Shown: positions 8,124-17,015, counted from the stretch's first letter. The stretch: 64,000 nucleotides of DNA from Nocardioides phosphati (GCF_014646375.1 NZ_BMNI01000009.1:1-64000); one strand, 5' to 3'. The notes: generated by a model from the sequence alone, not told the origin. Translations and numbers: made by a program.

Positions 8124-8935
8124 AGCTCGGAGACGACCACGTCGAGCTGGGTGCCCTTCTTGGTGGGCGCGTGCACCTCGACGTCCCAGCCGAGCTCGAC
8201 GAGCAGGTCCGCGAAGCCGTCCGGCGTCCGCGGCGCGCCACCGTGCTCGAGCACGGCGCGGACGATCCGCCCCTTCGTCGCCTTGTTGAAGTGCGACACG
8301 ACCTTCCGCTGGCCGTTGTGCTCGTGGAGCACCCGGACGGTGGCCACCTGCGGCGCGAGGTCGGCCGGCGGGCGCCAGAACGCGGCGTACATGCCGGACC
8401 GGAGGTCGACGAGGAGTCCCTTGCCGAGGGCCTCGCGCATCACCGGCTCGAGCGCCTCGCGCCAGACCCCGGCGACGGGGCCGAGGCCGGGCAGCGTGAC
8501 GTCGCCGGAAAGCCGGTACGCCGGGATCGCGTCGCCCGGCCGGACCATGCCGAAGAGCGACGAGGCGATGCCGACCCGGGCGGTGGCGCGGCGCTTGGCG
8601 GCGGGGGAGAGCGTGGCGAAGTCGAGCGCGTCGTAGAGGACGCCGGTGTAGATCCGGTCAGCGCGCGCAGTGGCGGCCGTCCGCAGGGCGGCGTTGGCGT
8701 GCACCAGGTCGCTCTGCGAGGGCCCGAGGCCGAGGGTGGCGGCCGCGTGCGAGAGGAGCACGGCGTTCTGCGTCGGGACCGAGGGGTCGCGCCCGACGTC
8801 GCACAGCTCGACGAGCGCGTCGAGCACCTGGGACCGCGCAGGCGTCAGCGCGGGGGAGCCGAGGGAGGCGAGGTCGAGCGGCTTTCCGCGTCGGGGCGCG
8901 GCCTTGCCCTCGCTCGGGGGAAGCAGGATCAACAC
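8120..8935 (-). CDS. yaaA: YaaA family peroxide-stress protein (UPF0246)
   Basis: A 271-residue protein starting MLILLPPSEGKAAPRRGKPLD, the hallmark N-terminus of the YaaA/DUF328 family. The conserved middle (RIYTGVLYDALDFATL) and C-terminus (KVVSHFNKATKGRIVR) are also present. In E. coli YaaA lowers free iron during hydrogen peroxide stress and binds DNA. The length and motifs are complete. It is convergent with the histidine phosphatase and divergent from the RNB ribonuclease. No peroxide-responsive operator was recognised upstream. Confidence 0.9.
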   Translation of the reverse strand: MLILLPPSEGKAAPRRGKPLDLASLGSPALTPARSQVLDALVELCDVGRDPSVPTQNAVLLSHAAATLGLGPSQSDLVHANAALRTAATARADRIYTGVLYDALDFATLSPAAKRRATARVGIASSLFGMVRPGDAIPAYRLSGDVTLPGLGPVAGVWREALEPVMREALGKGLLVDLRSGMYAAFWRPPADLAPQVATVRVLHEHNGQRKVVSHFNKATKGRIVRAVLEHGGAPRTPDGFADLLVELGWDVEVHAPTKKGTQLDVVVSEL

Positions 8936-8991
8936 GCCCCAAGGCTAAGGCCGCACGGGTCCCGAAACCCCGACTGGCTAAGGTGCTGGAC

Positions 8992-10440
8992 ATGGCGAAG
9001 CGCGTGGTCCGGGTCCATTCAGTCTCCGACGGTGTGGCCGCGGCCACGCTCCGCGAGGGAGTCGCTGCCCTGCAGGCGGAGCTGGGCGTCACGCCCGCCT
9101 TCCCGCCGGACGTCGACGCGGCGGCCGCGCAGGCGGCCGCGCACCCGCGGCTGCCCACGCTCGACCGCACCGACGTGCCGCTGGTGACCATCGACCCCGA
9201 GGGCTCGATGGACCTCGACCAAGCGCTGCACATCGAGCGCGTCGACGCAGGCGGCGGCTACGTCGTGCACTACGCGATCGCGGACCTGGCTGCCTTCATC
9301 ACGGCCGGTGACCCCGTCGACCTCGAGGCGAACCGCCGTGGCGAGACGCTCTACGGCGCCGACGACAAGGTCCCGCTGCACCCGACGGCGATCTCCGAGG
9401 CAGCCGGCTCCCTGCTCCCCGACCAGGTGCGCCCGGCGCTGCTCTGGACCGTCACCCTCGACGCCGACGGCAACCAGACCGACGCCAAGGTCGAGCGCGC
9501 GCTCGTGAAGTCCCGCGCGAAGCTGTCCTACAACGGCGTGCAGGGCGAGCTCGACGCCGGCAAGGCCGACCCCGTCTTCGGCCTGCTCAAGGAGGTCGGC
9601 GAGCTGCGTCTGGCCCTCGAGGCGAAGCGCGGAGGCGTCACCCTGCCGATCCCAGAGCAGGAGATCGACATCGACGGCGACACCTGGCGGCTGGAGTTCC
9701 GCGCCCAGGCACCGGTCGAGCAGTGGAACGCCCAGATCTCGCTCCTCACCGGCATGGCCGCCGCGAAGATCATGCTCGACGGCGGCGTCGGCATCCTCCG
9801 CACGCTTCCCGACCCCGACCCCCGCGACGTCGCGCGGCTCCGGCGTACGGCGCAGGCGCTCAAGGTCGACTGGCCCGAGGGTCTCGACTACCCGGCGTTC
9901 GTGCGCACGCTCGACCCGACGAAGCCGGTCCATGCGGCGATGGCCAACGCGTGCACGCGCCTGCTCCGTGGCGCGGGCTACGTCGGCTTCAACGGCACGA
10001 AGCCGGAGCAGACGCGGCACAGCGCGATCGCAGCGGAGTACGCCCACGTCACCGCGCCGCTGCGCCGTCTCGTCGACCGCTACGCCCTCGAGTGCTGCGT
10101 GGCGCTGTGCGCCGGCCAGCCCGTGCCGGAGTGGGTGATCGAGAAGCTCGAGGTCGTGCCGGAGACGATGCGCGAGTCGGGTCGCCGGGCGAGCGCCTAC
10201 GAGCGCGGCGTCGTCGACCTCGTCGAGGCCGGCGTCCTCGCACCGCACGTGGGGGAGAGCTTCAGCGCCGTGGTCGTCGACATCGACGAGAAGCAGCCCA
10301 CCCGCGGGCGGGTCACGCTCGCCGAGCCGGCGGTCGAGGCCGACGTGACCGGCACCGCGAGCCTCCCGCTCGGGCAGGAAGTCAGCGTCCGGCTGACCGA
10401 GGCCGACCCCGCCAAGCGTCGCGTCACCTTCACGGCCTGA
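8992..10440 (+). CDS. RNB-domain ribonuclease (RNase II family)
   Basis: A 482-residue exoribonuclease of the RNase II/R superfamily. The catalytic Asp cluster is at residues 68-77 (DPEGSMDLDQ) and the downstream Arg motif is YAHVTAPLRRLVDRYA. Relative to E. coli RNase II, the last Asp of the cluster (D210 equivalent) is Gln77. I believe this substitution is common in the short actinobacterial branch, but it should be checked. It lacks N-terminal cold-shock domains and has a short beta-rich C-terminal part that could be S1-like. ATG 8992 is preferred over GTG 8983 because AGG lies eight bases before it. RNase P RNA follows directly. Confidence 0.85.
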   Translation: MAKRVVRVHSVSDGVAAATLREGVAALQAELGVTPAFPPDVDAAAAQAAAHPRLPTLDRTDVPLVTIDPEGSMDLDQALHIERVDAGGGYVVHYAIADLAAFITAGDPVDLEANRRGETLYGADDKVPLHPTAISEAAGSLLPDQVRPALLWTVTLDADGNQTDAKVERALVKSRAKLSYNGVQGELDAGKADPVFGLLKEVGELRLALEAKRGGVTLPIPEQEIDIDGDTWRLEFRAQAPVEQWNAQISLLTGMAAAKIMLDGGVGILRTLPDPDPRDVARLRRTAQALKVDWPEGLDYPAFVRTLDPTKPVHAAMANACTRLLRGAGYVGFNGTKPEQTRHSAIAAEYAHVTAPLRRLVDRYALECCVALCAGQPVPEWVIEKLEVVPETMRESGRRASAYERGVVDLVEAGVLAPHVGESFSAVVVDIDEKQPTRGRVTLAEPAVEADVTGTASLPLGQEVSVRLTEADPAKRRVTFTA

Positions 10441-10472
10441 GCCCGCGGGCCGGGTGCCCTACACTCGGGCCT

Positions 10473-10890
10473 GCGGAAGGGCTGGCCGGGCGACCGCGTT
10501 CGCTCCCCTCGGGGAGCGGCCGAGGAAGGTCCGGGCTCCACAGGGCAGGGTGGTCGCCAACAGCGACCCGGGGTGACCCGCGGGACAGTGCCACAGAGAA
10601 CAGACCGCCTCCGGCCCGATCTCGATCGGTCCGGGGGTAAGGGTGAAACGGTGGTGCAAGAGACCACCAGTACGCCGGGTGACCGGCGTAGCTAGGTAAA
10701 CCCCACCCGGAGCAAGCTCAAACAGCATGTGTGCGAGGCGCGCAGCGTCGAGCAGAGGGCGGCCCGCCCGAGCATGCGGGTAGAGCGCTCGAGCCTGTCG
10801 GCAACGGCAGGCCTAGATGGATGGTCGCCAGCCGGTCGGTCGTGAGGCCGGCCGGGGAACAGAACCCGGCCTATGAGCCAGCCCTTCCGC
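10473..10890 (+). ncRNA. rnpB: RNase P RNA (bacterial class A)
   Basis: The catalytic RNA of RNase P, which matures tRNA 5' ends. The conserved P4 strand GAGGAAGGTCCGGGC is at 10522-10536 and its partner ACAGAACCCGG at 10859-10869, with AAGGGTGAAACGG and GAGCAAGCTCAAACAG between. The ends were set by a 13-bp P1 helix: GCGGAAGGGCTGG (10473-10485) pairs with CCAGCCCTTCCGC (10878-10890). It lies in the only gap of more than 300 bases between protein genes in the window. Exact termini may shift by a few bases. Confidence 0.95.
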
Positions 10891-10945
10891 CCACCACCGT
10901 GGCAGGCTGGGGATGAGAACGCACCCCGACGGCGTTGGAGGCCGC

Positions 10946-11374
10946 GTGGACGAGCAGTTCGAGATCGACAAGTTCGAGATGCAGGCGCCAGCCCTGATCT
11001 TCCCGGGGCAGCTGGCCCCCGAGCGCGCGTACGGCGCGGCGTACGACCTGCTGGTCCGGCGCGAGCCGGCGAAGGCGCTGGAGCTCGTCGACGCTGCCCT
11101 CGAGGACGAGCCCGCCAACCGCGGGCTGCGCTCGCTGCGCGCGTGGGCCTACCTGCTCCGGGCCCAGCTCCAGAAGGCCGAGGCCGAGCTCCGCAGGCTT
11201 GTGGAGGAGGTCCCGGACGACGAGTGGGCGCGGCACGCGCTCGGCCGGGCGCTGGAGCGCCAGAGCCGCTTCAACGATGCGCTGCCGCACCTGCGCCTGG
11301 CCGCCGCGATGACCGGCGACCCCGAGCACGAGGCGGCCGTCCTGCGCGTCGAGCGTCGCCTGATGGGGCTGTGA
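10946..11374 (+). CDS. TPR-repeat protein, 142 aa
   Basis: A small helical protein. Its tetratricopeptide-like repeats are visible as AYDLLVRREPAKALELVDAA, LRSLRAWAYLLRAQLQKAE and HALGRALERQSRFNDALPHL. TPR proteins are protein-binding scaffolds, and the partner is unknown. GTG 10946 is preferred over ATG 10913 because GGAGG lies five bases before it and the upstream ATG is only 22 bases past the RNase P RNA end. It converges with the transglutaminase gene, 10 bases away. Confidence 0.75.
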   Translation: MDEQFEIDKFEMQAPALIFPGQLAPERAYGAAYDLLVRREPAKALELVDAALEDEPANRGLRSLRAWAYLLRAQLQKAEAELRRLVEEVPDDEWARHALGRALERQSRFNDALPHLRLAAAMTGDPEHEAAVLRVERRLMGL

Positions 11375-11384
11375 CCGTCCGCGC

Positions 11385-12224
11385 TCAGGAGAGCCGCGTG
11401 ACCTGCACGTCGACGAACATCGTCGAGGCGCCGGCGCCGGAGTAGACGCCGCCGAGCGGGCGCACGTCACGGTAGTCGCGGCCCGCCGCCAGCATCACGT
11501 GCCGGTCGCCGACGTGCTCGTCGTTGGTCGGGTCGAAGCCGCGCCACCCGGCGTCCCACCACTCGACCCAGGCGTGCGACTCCCCGGTGACGGCGGTGCC
11601 GATCATCGGCTCCTTGTCCGGGTGGAGGTAGCCGGAGACGTAGCGGGCGGGGATGCCGATGCTGCGCAGCGCGCCGACGACGAGGTGGGCCAGGTCCTGG
11701 CAGACGCCAGCCCGCTGCTCCCACGCCGCCTCGGCCGTCGTGAGGACGTCGGTCGAGCCCGGCTGGTAGGTCATCTCGTCGTGGATGAGCGAGCAGATCT
11801 CGCGCGCCGCGTTGCCGGGCCGAGCGGCCCGGTCGGCGATGGCGCGGACCCGGGCAACGAGGTCGGCAGGCGGGTCGACGAGGGGGTCGCCTGCGAGGTA
11901 CTCGCACTGCTCGTCGGCGACCCGCTCGTCGAGGATCTCCGACCAGGCCAGGGCCGGGGGCGGCGAAGGCGCCCGGTTGGTGTGGACGGTGGCCACCGAG
12001 GTGACCCGCAGGGAGTCGTGGGGGTCGGTGACCTCGAACGACGTCACCTGCGTGCCGAAGTAGTCGCGGTAGGCCCACGTCCACGGCGTCGGCTGGATGT
12101 CGAGGCGCGCGTGGACGACGATCTGCTCGGCCGACGTCGCCGGAGTCAGCCGGGCCTCGTTGTACGACGCGGTGGCGCCCGCGTCGTAGCGGTAGCCGGT
12201 GGTGTGCACGATCCGGAGCTGCAT
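11385..12224 (-). CDS. Transglutaminase-like cysteine protease family protein
   Basis: A 279-residue protein with the N-terminal beta domain (MQLRIVHTTGYRYD) and transglutaminase-like core typical of the bacterial family linked to alpha-E proteins. The catalytic triad candidates are Cys175 (AGVCQDLAHL), His217 (ESHAWVEWW) and Asp231 (GFDPTND). Its ATG overlaps the stop of the alpha-E gene as ATGA. It is last in the conserved three-gene set ATP-grasp, alpha-E, transglutaminase, for which peptide or amide-bond formation on an unknown substrate has been proposed from genome context. There is no signal peptide, so it is likely cytoplasmic. Confidence 0.88.
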   Translation of the reverse strand: MQLRIVHTTGYRYDAGATASYNEARLTPATSAEQIVVHARLDIQPTPWTWAYRDYFGTQVTSFEVTDPHDSLRVTSVATVHTNRAPSPPPALAWSEILDERVADEQCEYLAGDPLVDPPADLVARVRAIADRAARPGNAAREICSLIHDEMTYQPGSTDVLTTAEAAWEQRAGVCQDLAHLVVGALRSIGIPARYVSGYLHPDKEPMIGTAVTGESHAWVEWWDAGWRGFDPTNDEHVGDRHVMLAAGRDYRDVRPLGGVYSGAGASTMFVDVQVTRLS

Positions 12225-13156
12225 CAGACCCGCCCTCCCAGCCAGGCGCGGGCCTCGGCTCCTGCGAAGTAGCGGCGGTCGACCGCCTGGGTGGTCGCTG
12301 CGCACGTCTGCTGCAGCAGCTCCATCTGGTGCGGCAGGTCGACGACCAGGTCGGCGAGCGCGCGGTACTCGAGGTTCGCGCGTGTGCGGCCGATCAGCCG
12401 CTGCGCGTCGTTCTGGAAGCCCGCCCGCTGGCCGCCCGACTCGAGGTTCGTCAGGCAGAGCTCGGCACGGCTCAGCGCATGCACGATCGAGCGCGGGAAG
12501 AGGCGGTCGAGGAGCAGGAACTCCGCCGCCTCACGGTCGGTCTCGAGCCCGCGGTAGGTCCGCAGGAAGGCCTCGTAGCCACCGCACGCGCGCAGCGTCG
12601 CGGTCCACGCGGCGCCGCTGCCCGAGGAGGCGAGTGCGGCCGTGGCGACCAGCCGTGCGGTCATGTCGGCGCGCTCGATGGAGCGCCCGAGGACGAGGAA
12701 CTGCCAGCCCGCGTCGCGGGTCATCGTCGCGTCCGCCATGCCGTTGACCAGTGCTGCCCGGTCCTGGACCCAGCCGAAGACACCGGCCGGTCGCAGGGTG
12801 CGGAACCGTCCTGACGGGATCGCCCGCCAGGTCGTGTTGATCGACTCCCACAGCGGCTCGGAGAGGGTCTCGCGGGCCCGGCGTGCGCTCTCACGAGCGG
12901 CACCGAGCGTCGAGGCGATCGATGCGGGGCTCTTCGGGTCCCAGGCCAGCATCTCGAGGACGGTGCGGGTGGTGACCGGGCCTTCGGGGGCCTCGACGCC
13001 CATGATCGACAGGAGCGTGCGACAGGTGGCGGACTCGTCGACGGAGGAGTCCTCGAGCATCAGCTGGAGCTGCACGTCCAGGATGCGCGCCGTGTCCTCG
13101 GCGCGCTCGATGTAGCGGCCGATCCAGAAGAGCGACTCGGCGATCCGGCTCAGCAT
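12224..13156 (-). CDS. Alpha-E domain protein (DUF403)
   Basis: A 310-residue all-helical protein starting MLSRIAESLFWIGRYIERAEDTAR, the signature of the alpha-E family. A second internal copy of the pattern reads FLVLGRSIERADMTARLV. The function is unknown. The family occurs almost always next to a circularly permuted ATP-grasp protein and a transglutaminase, as here. The start overlaps the stop of the ATP-grasp gene by seven bases and the end overlaps the transglutaminase start, so the three are translated as one unit. Confidence 0.88.
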   Translation of the reverse strand: MLSRIAESLFWIGRYIERAEDTARILDVQLQLMLEDSSVDESATCRTLLSIMGVEAPEGPVTTRTVLEMLAWDPKSPASIASTLGAARESARRARETLSEPLWESINTTWRAIPSGRFRTLRPAGVFGWVQDRAALVNGMADATMTRDAGWQFLVLGRSIERADMTARLVATAALASSGSGAAWTATLRACGGYEAFLRTYRGLETDREAAEFLLLDRLFPRSIVHALSRAELCLTNLESGGQRAGFQNDAQRLIGRTRANLEYRALADLVVDLPHQMELLQQTCAATTQAVDRRYFAGAEARAWLGGRV

Positions 13157-14742
13157 GTCCTCGCCTCCCCGCTCTGCTGCTGTTGTTGTTGCTGCTGTTC
13201 GTGCAGGCCCACCCCGGTGCCCGGCCCGCCTTCGAGGGGTACGCCGTCGGGCTGGTGCACCGCGGGCGCCACGGAGCGCTCGATCGTCGCGCTCGCTACC
13301 ACTGCAGGCTGGTCGGGATCGGCCAGCACCCAGGTGTCCTTGGAGCCGCCGCCGCGCGAGGAGTTCACGATCAGCTCGCCCTCGGCCATCGCGACGCGGG
13401 TCAGGCCGCCGGGGAGTACCCAGACCTGGTCGCCGTCGTTGACCGCGAACGGGCGCAGGTCGACGTGACGCGGGGCCATGTGGCCGTCGGCGTACGTCGG
13501 GACGGTGCTGAGCTGGATCACCGGCTGGGCGATCCACGACCGGGGGTCGGCGAGGATCCGCTCGCGGAGCTCGTCGAGCTCCTGGCGGGTGGCCGCAGGC
13601 CCGATCACGATGCCCTTGCCGCCCGAGCCGTCGACCGGCTTGACCACCAGCTCGTCGAGGCGGTCGAGCACCTCCTCGCGGGCGACGGCGTCGCCGACCC
13701 GCCACGTGTCGACGTTGCGCAGGATCGGCTCCTCGTGGAGGTAGTAGCGGATCAGGTCGGGCAGGTACGTGTAGACGAGCTTGTCGTCGGCGACGCCGTT
13801 GCCGATCGCGTTGGCGATGGTGACGTTGCCGGCGCGGGCGGCGTTGACCAGCCCCGGGCAGCCGAGCATGGAGTCGCCGCGGAAGTGCACCGGGTCGAGG
13901 AACTCGTCGTCGACGCGGCGGTAGATCACGTGCACCGGCGCGAGGCCCTGCGTCGTCCGCATCAGGATGCGGCCGCGCAGGCACACGAGGTCACGGCCCT
14001 CGACCAGCTCGACGCCCATGCGCCGGGCCAGGAGGGCGTGCTCGAAGTAGGCGCCGTTGTAGACACCGGGCGTCAGCACGACGACGGTCGGGTCGGGCAC
14101 GCCCGCCGGCGCTGCGGCGCGCAGGGCGGCCAGCAGCCGCTGCGGGTAGGAGGCGACCGAGCGGATCCGGTGGCGGCCGAACGCCTCGGGCAGCGCCGCC
14201 GAGATCGCACGCCGGTTGGTCAGCACGTAGGAGACACCCGAGGGCACGCGGACGTTGTCCTCGAGCACGCGGAACTCGCCGTCCTCGTCGCGGACCAGGT
14301 CGATGCCCGACACCTGCACGCGTACGCCGTTGGGCGGCTCGATGCCGGCGGCAGCGCGGTGGAAGTGACTCGAGGTGGTGATCACCGCGCGGGGGATCAC
14401 GCCGTCCTCGAACACCCGCCCGGCGTCGTAGACGTCGGCGAGGAACATCTCGAGGACCTTGACCCGCTGCTGCACCCCGGCGTCGACGTGCGCCCAGGCG
14501 TCGGCCTCGATCACCCGCGGCAGGATGTCGAGCGGGAAGGCCCGTTCCTCGCCGCCGATGTCGAAGGTGACGCCCTGGTCGAGGTAGCCGGTGCGCAGCG
14601 CCTCCACGCGCGCCTTCAGCTCGACGTCGGTGAGGTCGCCGAAGGCGGTCCGGAGGCCGGCGTACGGCAAGCGTGCGCCGTCGACGCCGAACATCTCGTC
14701 GTACGCCGCGCCTGGTGTGTATCCGCTGAAGGGGCCCTGCAT
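13150..14742 (-). CDS. Circularly permuted ATP-grasp type 2 protein
   Basis: A 530-residue protein of the DUF404/DUF407 circularly permuted ATP-grasp family. Recognisable blocks are FSGYTPGAAYDEMF at the N-terminus, GIDLVRDEDGEFRVLEDN, VYRRVDDEFLDP (as IYRRVDDEFLDP), and KPVDGSGGKGIVIG, the likely ATP-binding loop. ATP-grasp enzymes ligate a carboxylate to an amine via an acyl phosphate; the substrate is unknown. The start is ATG 14742 rather than TTG 14751. The C-terminal tail is unusual: a Pro/Gly-rich stretch leads into eight consecutive Gln (bases 13174-13197) just before the stop. First gene of the ATP-grasp/alpha-E/transglutaminase operon. Confidence 0.88.
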   Translation of the reverse strand: MQGPFSGYTPGAAYDEMFGVDGARLPYAGLRTAFGDLTDVELKARVEALRTGYLDQGVTFDIGGEERAFPLDILPRVIEADAWAHVDAGVQQRVKVLEMFLADVYDAGRVFEDGVIPRAVITTSSHFHRAAAGIEPPNGVRVQVSGIDLVRDEDGEFRVLEDNVRVPSGVSYVLTNRRAISAALPEAFGRHRIRSVASYPQRLLAALRAAAPAGVPDPTVVVLTPGVYNGAYFEHALLARRMGVELVEGRDLVCLRGRILMRTTQGLAPVHVIYRRVDDEFLDPVHFRGDSMLGCPGLVNAARAGNVTIANAIGNGVADDKLVYTYLPDLIRYYLHEEPILRNVDTWRVGDAVAREEVLDRLDELVVKPVDGSGGKGIVIGPAATRQELDELRERILADPRSWIAQPVIQLSTVPTYADGHMAPRHVDLRPFAVNDGDQVWVLPGGLTRVAMAEGELIVNSSRGGGSKDTWVLADPDQPAVVASATIERSVAPAVHQPDGVPLEGGPGTGVGLHEQQQQQQQQSGEARTC

Positions 14743-14832
14743 GTCGAGCAACGTAGGGCCTCCCGATTTCGGCGCTGTTGCAACGACGTGTCTACCAGAG
14801 GGGACAGTGACGCACCACGCGCAATCGTCTGC

Positions 14833-15546
14833 TCAGGGCTTGAAGACGACCGGCACGGAGCTCTGCGTGAAGTCCCAGATCTCCGTCGCCGTGCGGCCGC
14901 TGACGCGGATGCAGCCGTGCGACTCCTTGAGGTTCGTGCCGAGGTACCAGTCGGGGTGGATCTGGCTGCCGCTGGACTTGTACTCCGGCACGCGGTGGAA
15001 GCCGACGCCGCACAGTCCGGTCTGGATCCGCGTGTAGTGCTCGAGCCAGAGCGTCCTGGAGTAGTCGGTGTTCCACCGGACGTGCGCGGGGCGTCCGCAG
15101 TCTGATCCGCTGCGGTAGGTGCGGGCGGAGAAGACGCGGGGGTTGTCGATGATCCCGCCCTGCCAGCGGACGGTGCCGTCGGCGCGGACCAGCCAGACGT
15201 AGTTCTGCGTCCGTGACACGACGATCCGCTTCCCGCTGCCCGAGGCAGGGACGGGCCGGCGGTCGCAGCGGACCTTCTTCGCGGCCTCGAGCTTCGTCCA
15301 CGTGCCACTGTCGAGGCTGCCGGTCTGGGCCAGCCAGTTGGCGGCCTGGAACTTGATGACCGCCGCCTTCGTGCGTGTGCCGAACGCGCCGTCGACCGTG
15401 CCGGCGTCGCAGCCCGCGTCGTCCAGGAGCCGCTGCGCGACGCTCACGGTCCGCGCGGCAGCTGCCGGGGGAGCGGTGGCGACGAAGCCGCCGAGGGCGA
15501 GCGTGCTGCTCAGGAGTACGACGAAGGTGGAGCCGAGGTGCGCCAT
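14833..15546 (-). CDS. L,D-transpeptidase with peptidoglycan-binding domain
   Basis: A 237-residue secreted enzyme. A signal peptide with an Ala-rich cleavage region ends near residue 31 (APPAAAARTVS). A PG_binding_1-like domain follows (about 34-92, with DDAGCDAGTVDGAFGTRTK), then a YkuD catalytic domain (about 105-237). The active site shows His184 (VGFHRVP) and the S-H-G-C-I-R motif at 209-214 with nucleophile Cys212. Such enzymes make 3-3 cross-links or other peptide bonds in peptidoglycan outside the membrane. Start ATG 15546 is fixed by the signal peptide. Domain order is the reverse of mycobacterial Ldt, which have Ig-like domains instead. Confidence 0.9.
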   Translation of the reverse strand: MAHLGSTFVVLLSSTLALGGFVATAPPAAAARTVSVAQRLLDDAGCDAGTVDGAFGTRTKAAVIKFQAANWLAQTGSLDSGTWTKLEAAKKVRCDRRPVPASGSGKRIVVSRTQNYVWLVRADGTVRWQGGIIDNPRVFSARTYRSGSDCGRPAHVRWNTDYSRTLWLEHYTRIQTGLCGVGFHRVPEYKSSGSQIHPDWYLGTNLKESHGCIRVSGRTATEIWDFTQSSVPVVFKP

Positions 15547-15638
15547 GGTGGGCCTCCAGGATGAGGGGTCATCCGTGAGACGCGCTCGAGGCCCTCGAGG
15601 TTGCGTCCTACAGGGAAATTCCTCGACCGATCCCGGCC

Positions 15639-16496
15639 TCAGGGGTTGGTGAGGATCTCCGCGCCGTCGGCGGTGACGAGCAGCGTGTGCTCGAACTGCG
15701 CGCTGCGCTTGAGGTCGCGGGTCACGACCGTCCAGTTGTCGGGCCACATCGTGTAGTCCTGCGTGCCGAGGTTGAGCATCGGCTCGATGGTGAACGTCAT
15801 GCCCACCTGGATCAGGTCGTCGTAGTGGTCCTGGTCGTAGTGGGGGATGATCAGCCCGCTGTGGAACGACGTGCCGATGCCGTGGCCGGTGAAGTCACGG
15901 ACGACGCCGTAGCCGAAGCGCTTGGCGTAGGACTCGATGACCCGGCCGATCACGCTCGTGCGGCGGCCCGGCTTCACCGCGTTGATCCCGCGCTGCAGCG
16001 CCTCGCGCGTGCGCTCGACCAGCAGCCGCGACTCCTCGTCGACGTCGCCCGCGAGGAACGTCGCGTTGGTGTCGCCGTGGACCCCGTCGAGGTACGCCGT
16101 GATGTCGATGTTGACGATGTCGCCGTCCTCGACGACGCGGCTGTCGGGGATGCCGTGGCAGATCACCTCGTTGACGCTCGAGCAGAGCGACTTGGGGAAG
16201 CCGCGGTAGCCCAGCGTCGAGGGGTAGGCGCCGTGGTCGCAGAGGAACTCGTGCCCGATCCGGTCGAGCTCGTCGGTCGTCACGCCGGGCACGATCGCGG
16301 CGCCCACGAGCTCGCGCGCCTGGGCGGCGAGGCGGCCGGCGACGCGCATCTTCTCGATCGTCTCGGCGTCCTTGACCTCGGAGCCGGTGAACTTCGCCGG
16401 GGCCGGCTTGTCGACGTACTCCGGCCGCGGGATCGAGGCGGGAACGGGGCGGCGCGGGGAGATCGTTCCGGGCGCGACAGGGGCTGCGACGGGCAT
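15639..16496 (-). CDS. map: Type I methionine aminopeptidase
   Basis: A 285-residue metalloprotease that removes the initiator Met from nascent proteins. The five metal ligands are all present: Asp131, Asp142, His205, Glu238 and Glu269, plus the conserved His114 (ICHGIP). The N-terminal extension of about 40 residues with [15 protein letters not shown] is the form found in actinobacterial MapB-type enzymes. Start ATG 16496 is chosen because this extension begins there. It is divergent from the 62-residue gene at 16519 with only 22 bases between them. Confidence 0.93.
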   Translation of the reverse strand: MPVAAPVAPGTISPRRPVPASIPRPEYVDKPAPAKFTGSEVKDAETIEKMRVAGRLAAQARELVGAAIVPGVTTDELDRIGHEFLCDHGAYPSTLGYRGFPKSLCSSVNEVICHGIPDSRVVEDGDIVNIDITAYLDGVHGDTNATFLAGDVDEESRLLVERTREALQRGINAVKPGRRTSVIGRVIESYAKRFGYGVVRDFTGHGIGTSFHSGLIIPHYDQDHYDDLIQVGMTFTIEPMLNLGTQDYTMWPDNWTVVTRDLKRSAQFEHTLLVTADGAEILTNP

Positions 16497-16518
16497 GTGC
16501 TGAGTGTAGGTTCGCGCT

Positions 16519-16707
16519 ATGAGCGAGAACGACGCGGAGTACTGGTTCTGCCTCAAGCACCACACGGTGGAGCCCGGCGCGGGCTGCCGCGCCAACGACC
16601 GGCTCGGTCCCTACCCGACCGAGGCCGAGGCGGCCCGCGCACTGGAGAAGGTCGCCGAGCGCAACGAGGCATGGGACAACGACCCCGAGTGGAACGACGA
16701 GGGGTGA
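16519..16707 (+). CDS. Conserved 62-residue protein
   Basis: A small acidic soluble protein reading [18 protein letters not shown] near the start and [20 protein letters not shown] near the end. I recognise it as a type of short conserved actinobacterial protein without known function; the fold may resemble a minimal SPOR-like strand-helix unit, which is a guess. It is divergent from map, and its stop overlaps the start of the membrane protein at 16704 as GTGA, so the two are translated together. Confidence 0.7.
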   Translation: MSENDAEYWFCLKHHTVEPGAGCRANDRLGPYPTEAEAARALEKVAERNEAWDNDPEWNDEG

Positions 16708-17015
16708 GCGCCGCGGGGGAGTCGCGGGAGGCGACCCCACGCCGCGGCCAGCCGGTCGCGGAGAAGATCTCGCCGTGGCCGTTCGTCGGCATGGCCGGAA
16801 TGGCCTGCACCTTCTTCCTGAACGCTGCCTCCGGCCTGCTCGTGCCGCCGTGGGCGGTCGCCGTCCTGCTCGCCCTGTGGGGCGGGCTGCTCCTGCTCGG
16901 CTTCCGCTGGTGGACGCCGCACCCGCGCCGCGTGGCGCTGCTCCCGGTGGTGTCGGTGCTGCTGTGGTTCGGTCTCGTGAACCTCGGCGCACTCCTCTTC
17001 CACTGGACCGCCTGA
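16704..17015 (+). CDS. Small integral membrane protein, 103 aa
   Basis: Three hydrophobic segments are visible: about residues 27-48 (FVGMAGMACTFFLNAASGLL), 52-68 (AVAVLLALWGGLLLLGF) and 77-100 (VALLPVVSVLLWFGLVNLG). The 20-residue N-terminal tail is polar. No family recognised beyond an actinobacterial membrane protein. GTG 16704 overlaps the stop of the upstream 62-residue gene, which sets the start; an internal GTG or Met start near VAEKISPW is the alternative. Confidence 0.65.
   Translation: MSAAGESREATPRRGQPVAEKISPWPFVGMAGMACTFFLNAASGLLVPPWAVAVLLALWGGLLLLGFRWWTPHPRRVALLPVVSVLLWFGLVNLGALLFHWTA

Noticed and set aside
13174..13197. The CTG/TTG repeat as a regulatory microsatellite or CRISPR-like repeat
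   Set aside because: It is a coding polyglutamine stretch at the end of the ATP-grasp gene; there are no spacers or repeated units elsewhere.
12224..13984. A fused gene joining the alpha-E protein to part of the ATP-grasp frame
   Set aside because: The open frame continues upstream of the alpha-E start but is not protein-like; the ATP-grasp protein is encoded in another frame and overlaps the alpha-E start by seven bases.
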